Positions 63,756 through 64,000 of a stretch of 64,000 nucleotides of DNA are shown piece after piece. The notes under the pieces are model-generated. The model was not told where the DNA came from, searched no databases, and was given only the letters and a program-made list of their open reading frames with translations. Numbering within the stretch: the first letter of the stretch is position 1; each line of letters starts with the position of its first letter. This stretch comes from AWTP1-13 sp050248715 (lineage in GTDB: Bacteria > Pseudomonadota > Alphaproteobacteria > Rhizobiales > Hyphomicrobiaceae): NCBI GenBank assembly GCA_050248715.1, contig JBFWRV010000019.1, forward strand, positions 1-64,000, read 5' to 3'. The translations under genes were made by a program, and so were the position numbers.

Positions 63756-63786
63756 GTGCATGGAAGGACACGCCGCGATCGGCGGC

Positions 63787-64000
63787 CTACCTCCCTCCCG
63801 CGGCTTCGATCAGCCTGGCGATTTCGCCCTGCCCCTTGCCGCGCGCATGCGCAAGCGGCGACACCCGGTCCTTGTCGGCAATGTTGGGGTCTGCGCCCGC
63901 GGCGAGAACGAGCTTGGCGACCTCCACGTGCCGCGGGCCACCGTCGCCGAGAATGACGATCTCGAGCAGGCACGTCCAGCCGAGGTTGTTGACGTGATTG
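63787..64000 (-). CDS. Ankyrin-repeat protein, C-terminal part (cut by window edge)
   Basis: About 71 residues of the C-terminal end: an ankyrin repeat in the block HVEVAKLVLAAGADPNIADK followed by RVSPLAHARGKGQGEIARLI. The stop TAG is at 63787. The rest is outside the window. Ankyrin proteins mediate protein binding; nothing more can be said. Confidence 0.85.
   Translation of the reverse strand, partial: NHVNNLGWTCLLEIVILGDGGPRHVEVAKLVLAAGADPNIADKDRVSPLAHARGKGQGEIARLIEAAGGR

Overview
The window is GC-rich DNA from an alphaproteobacterium, most likely a Hyphomicrobiales (Rhizobiales)-type soil or water organism. The grounds are gene content and order: murA, DUF2948, hisD, UPF0262, LMW phosphatase, maf and yacG in a row; DUF1489, DUF6460 and DUF1127 small proteins; TRAP and CODH-type oxidoreductase genes; and dense intergenic palindromic repeats. 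No rRNA, tRNA, CRISPR array, intact insertion sequence or prophage was found. Both edges cut genes: ubiB on the left and an ankyrin-repeat gene on the right.

Left part (1-14.8 kb). After the ubiB start and an SMP-30-type lactonase comes a tightly packed + strand cluster (1841-14807) that looks like a complete, unusual cell-surface sugar or glycan pathway. It holds two NAD-dependent epimerases, a nucleotidyltransferase-PfkB kinase fusion in the reverse order to HldE, a 1589-residue protein made of two long copies of the same unknown module plus a methyltransferase, a HAD phosphatase, an APH-type kinase, a split transketolase and an RmlD-like reductase. Most of these genes overlap or abut, so they probably form one operon. 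This is the best candidate for an undescribed system.

Middle part (14.9-43 kb). This is mixed metabolism: DUF1489, an exported nicotinamidase-like protein, a biotin-dependent carboxylase alpha subunit, a membrane/2Fe-2S/adenylate cyclase fusion, a CsoR-controlled copper ATPase with two clear operators, a ThDP enzyme, YggT-DUF167-FolD, a TRAP transporter divergent from a coxMSL-type molybdenum hydroxylase, a flavoprotein, a HAD protein, two M20 hydrolases, a broken parE toxin gene and a TauD-type dioxygenase. Between genes lie several families of repeated palindromic elements, including a duplicated 3' fragment of csoR.

Right part (43-64 kb). The housekeeping murA-hisD-maf-yacG block is followed by small secreted or regulatory proteins, a LysR regulator, a Crp/Fnr regulator next to a CRP-like site upstream of two DUF1127-type genes, and a copper-handling set (TPR protein, SCO1, PCuAC chaperone). 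A group of ArsR, SRPBCC, GST, DUF899 and GST genes reads as one stress or detoxification unit. The first of these has a recognisable promoter and operator, and one GST carries a probable 1-base frameshift.
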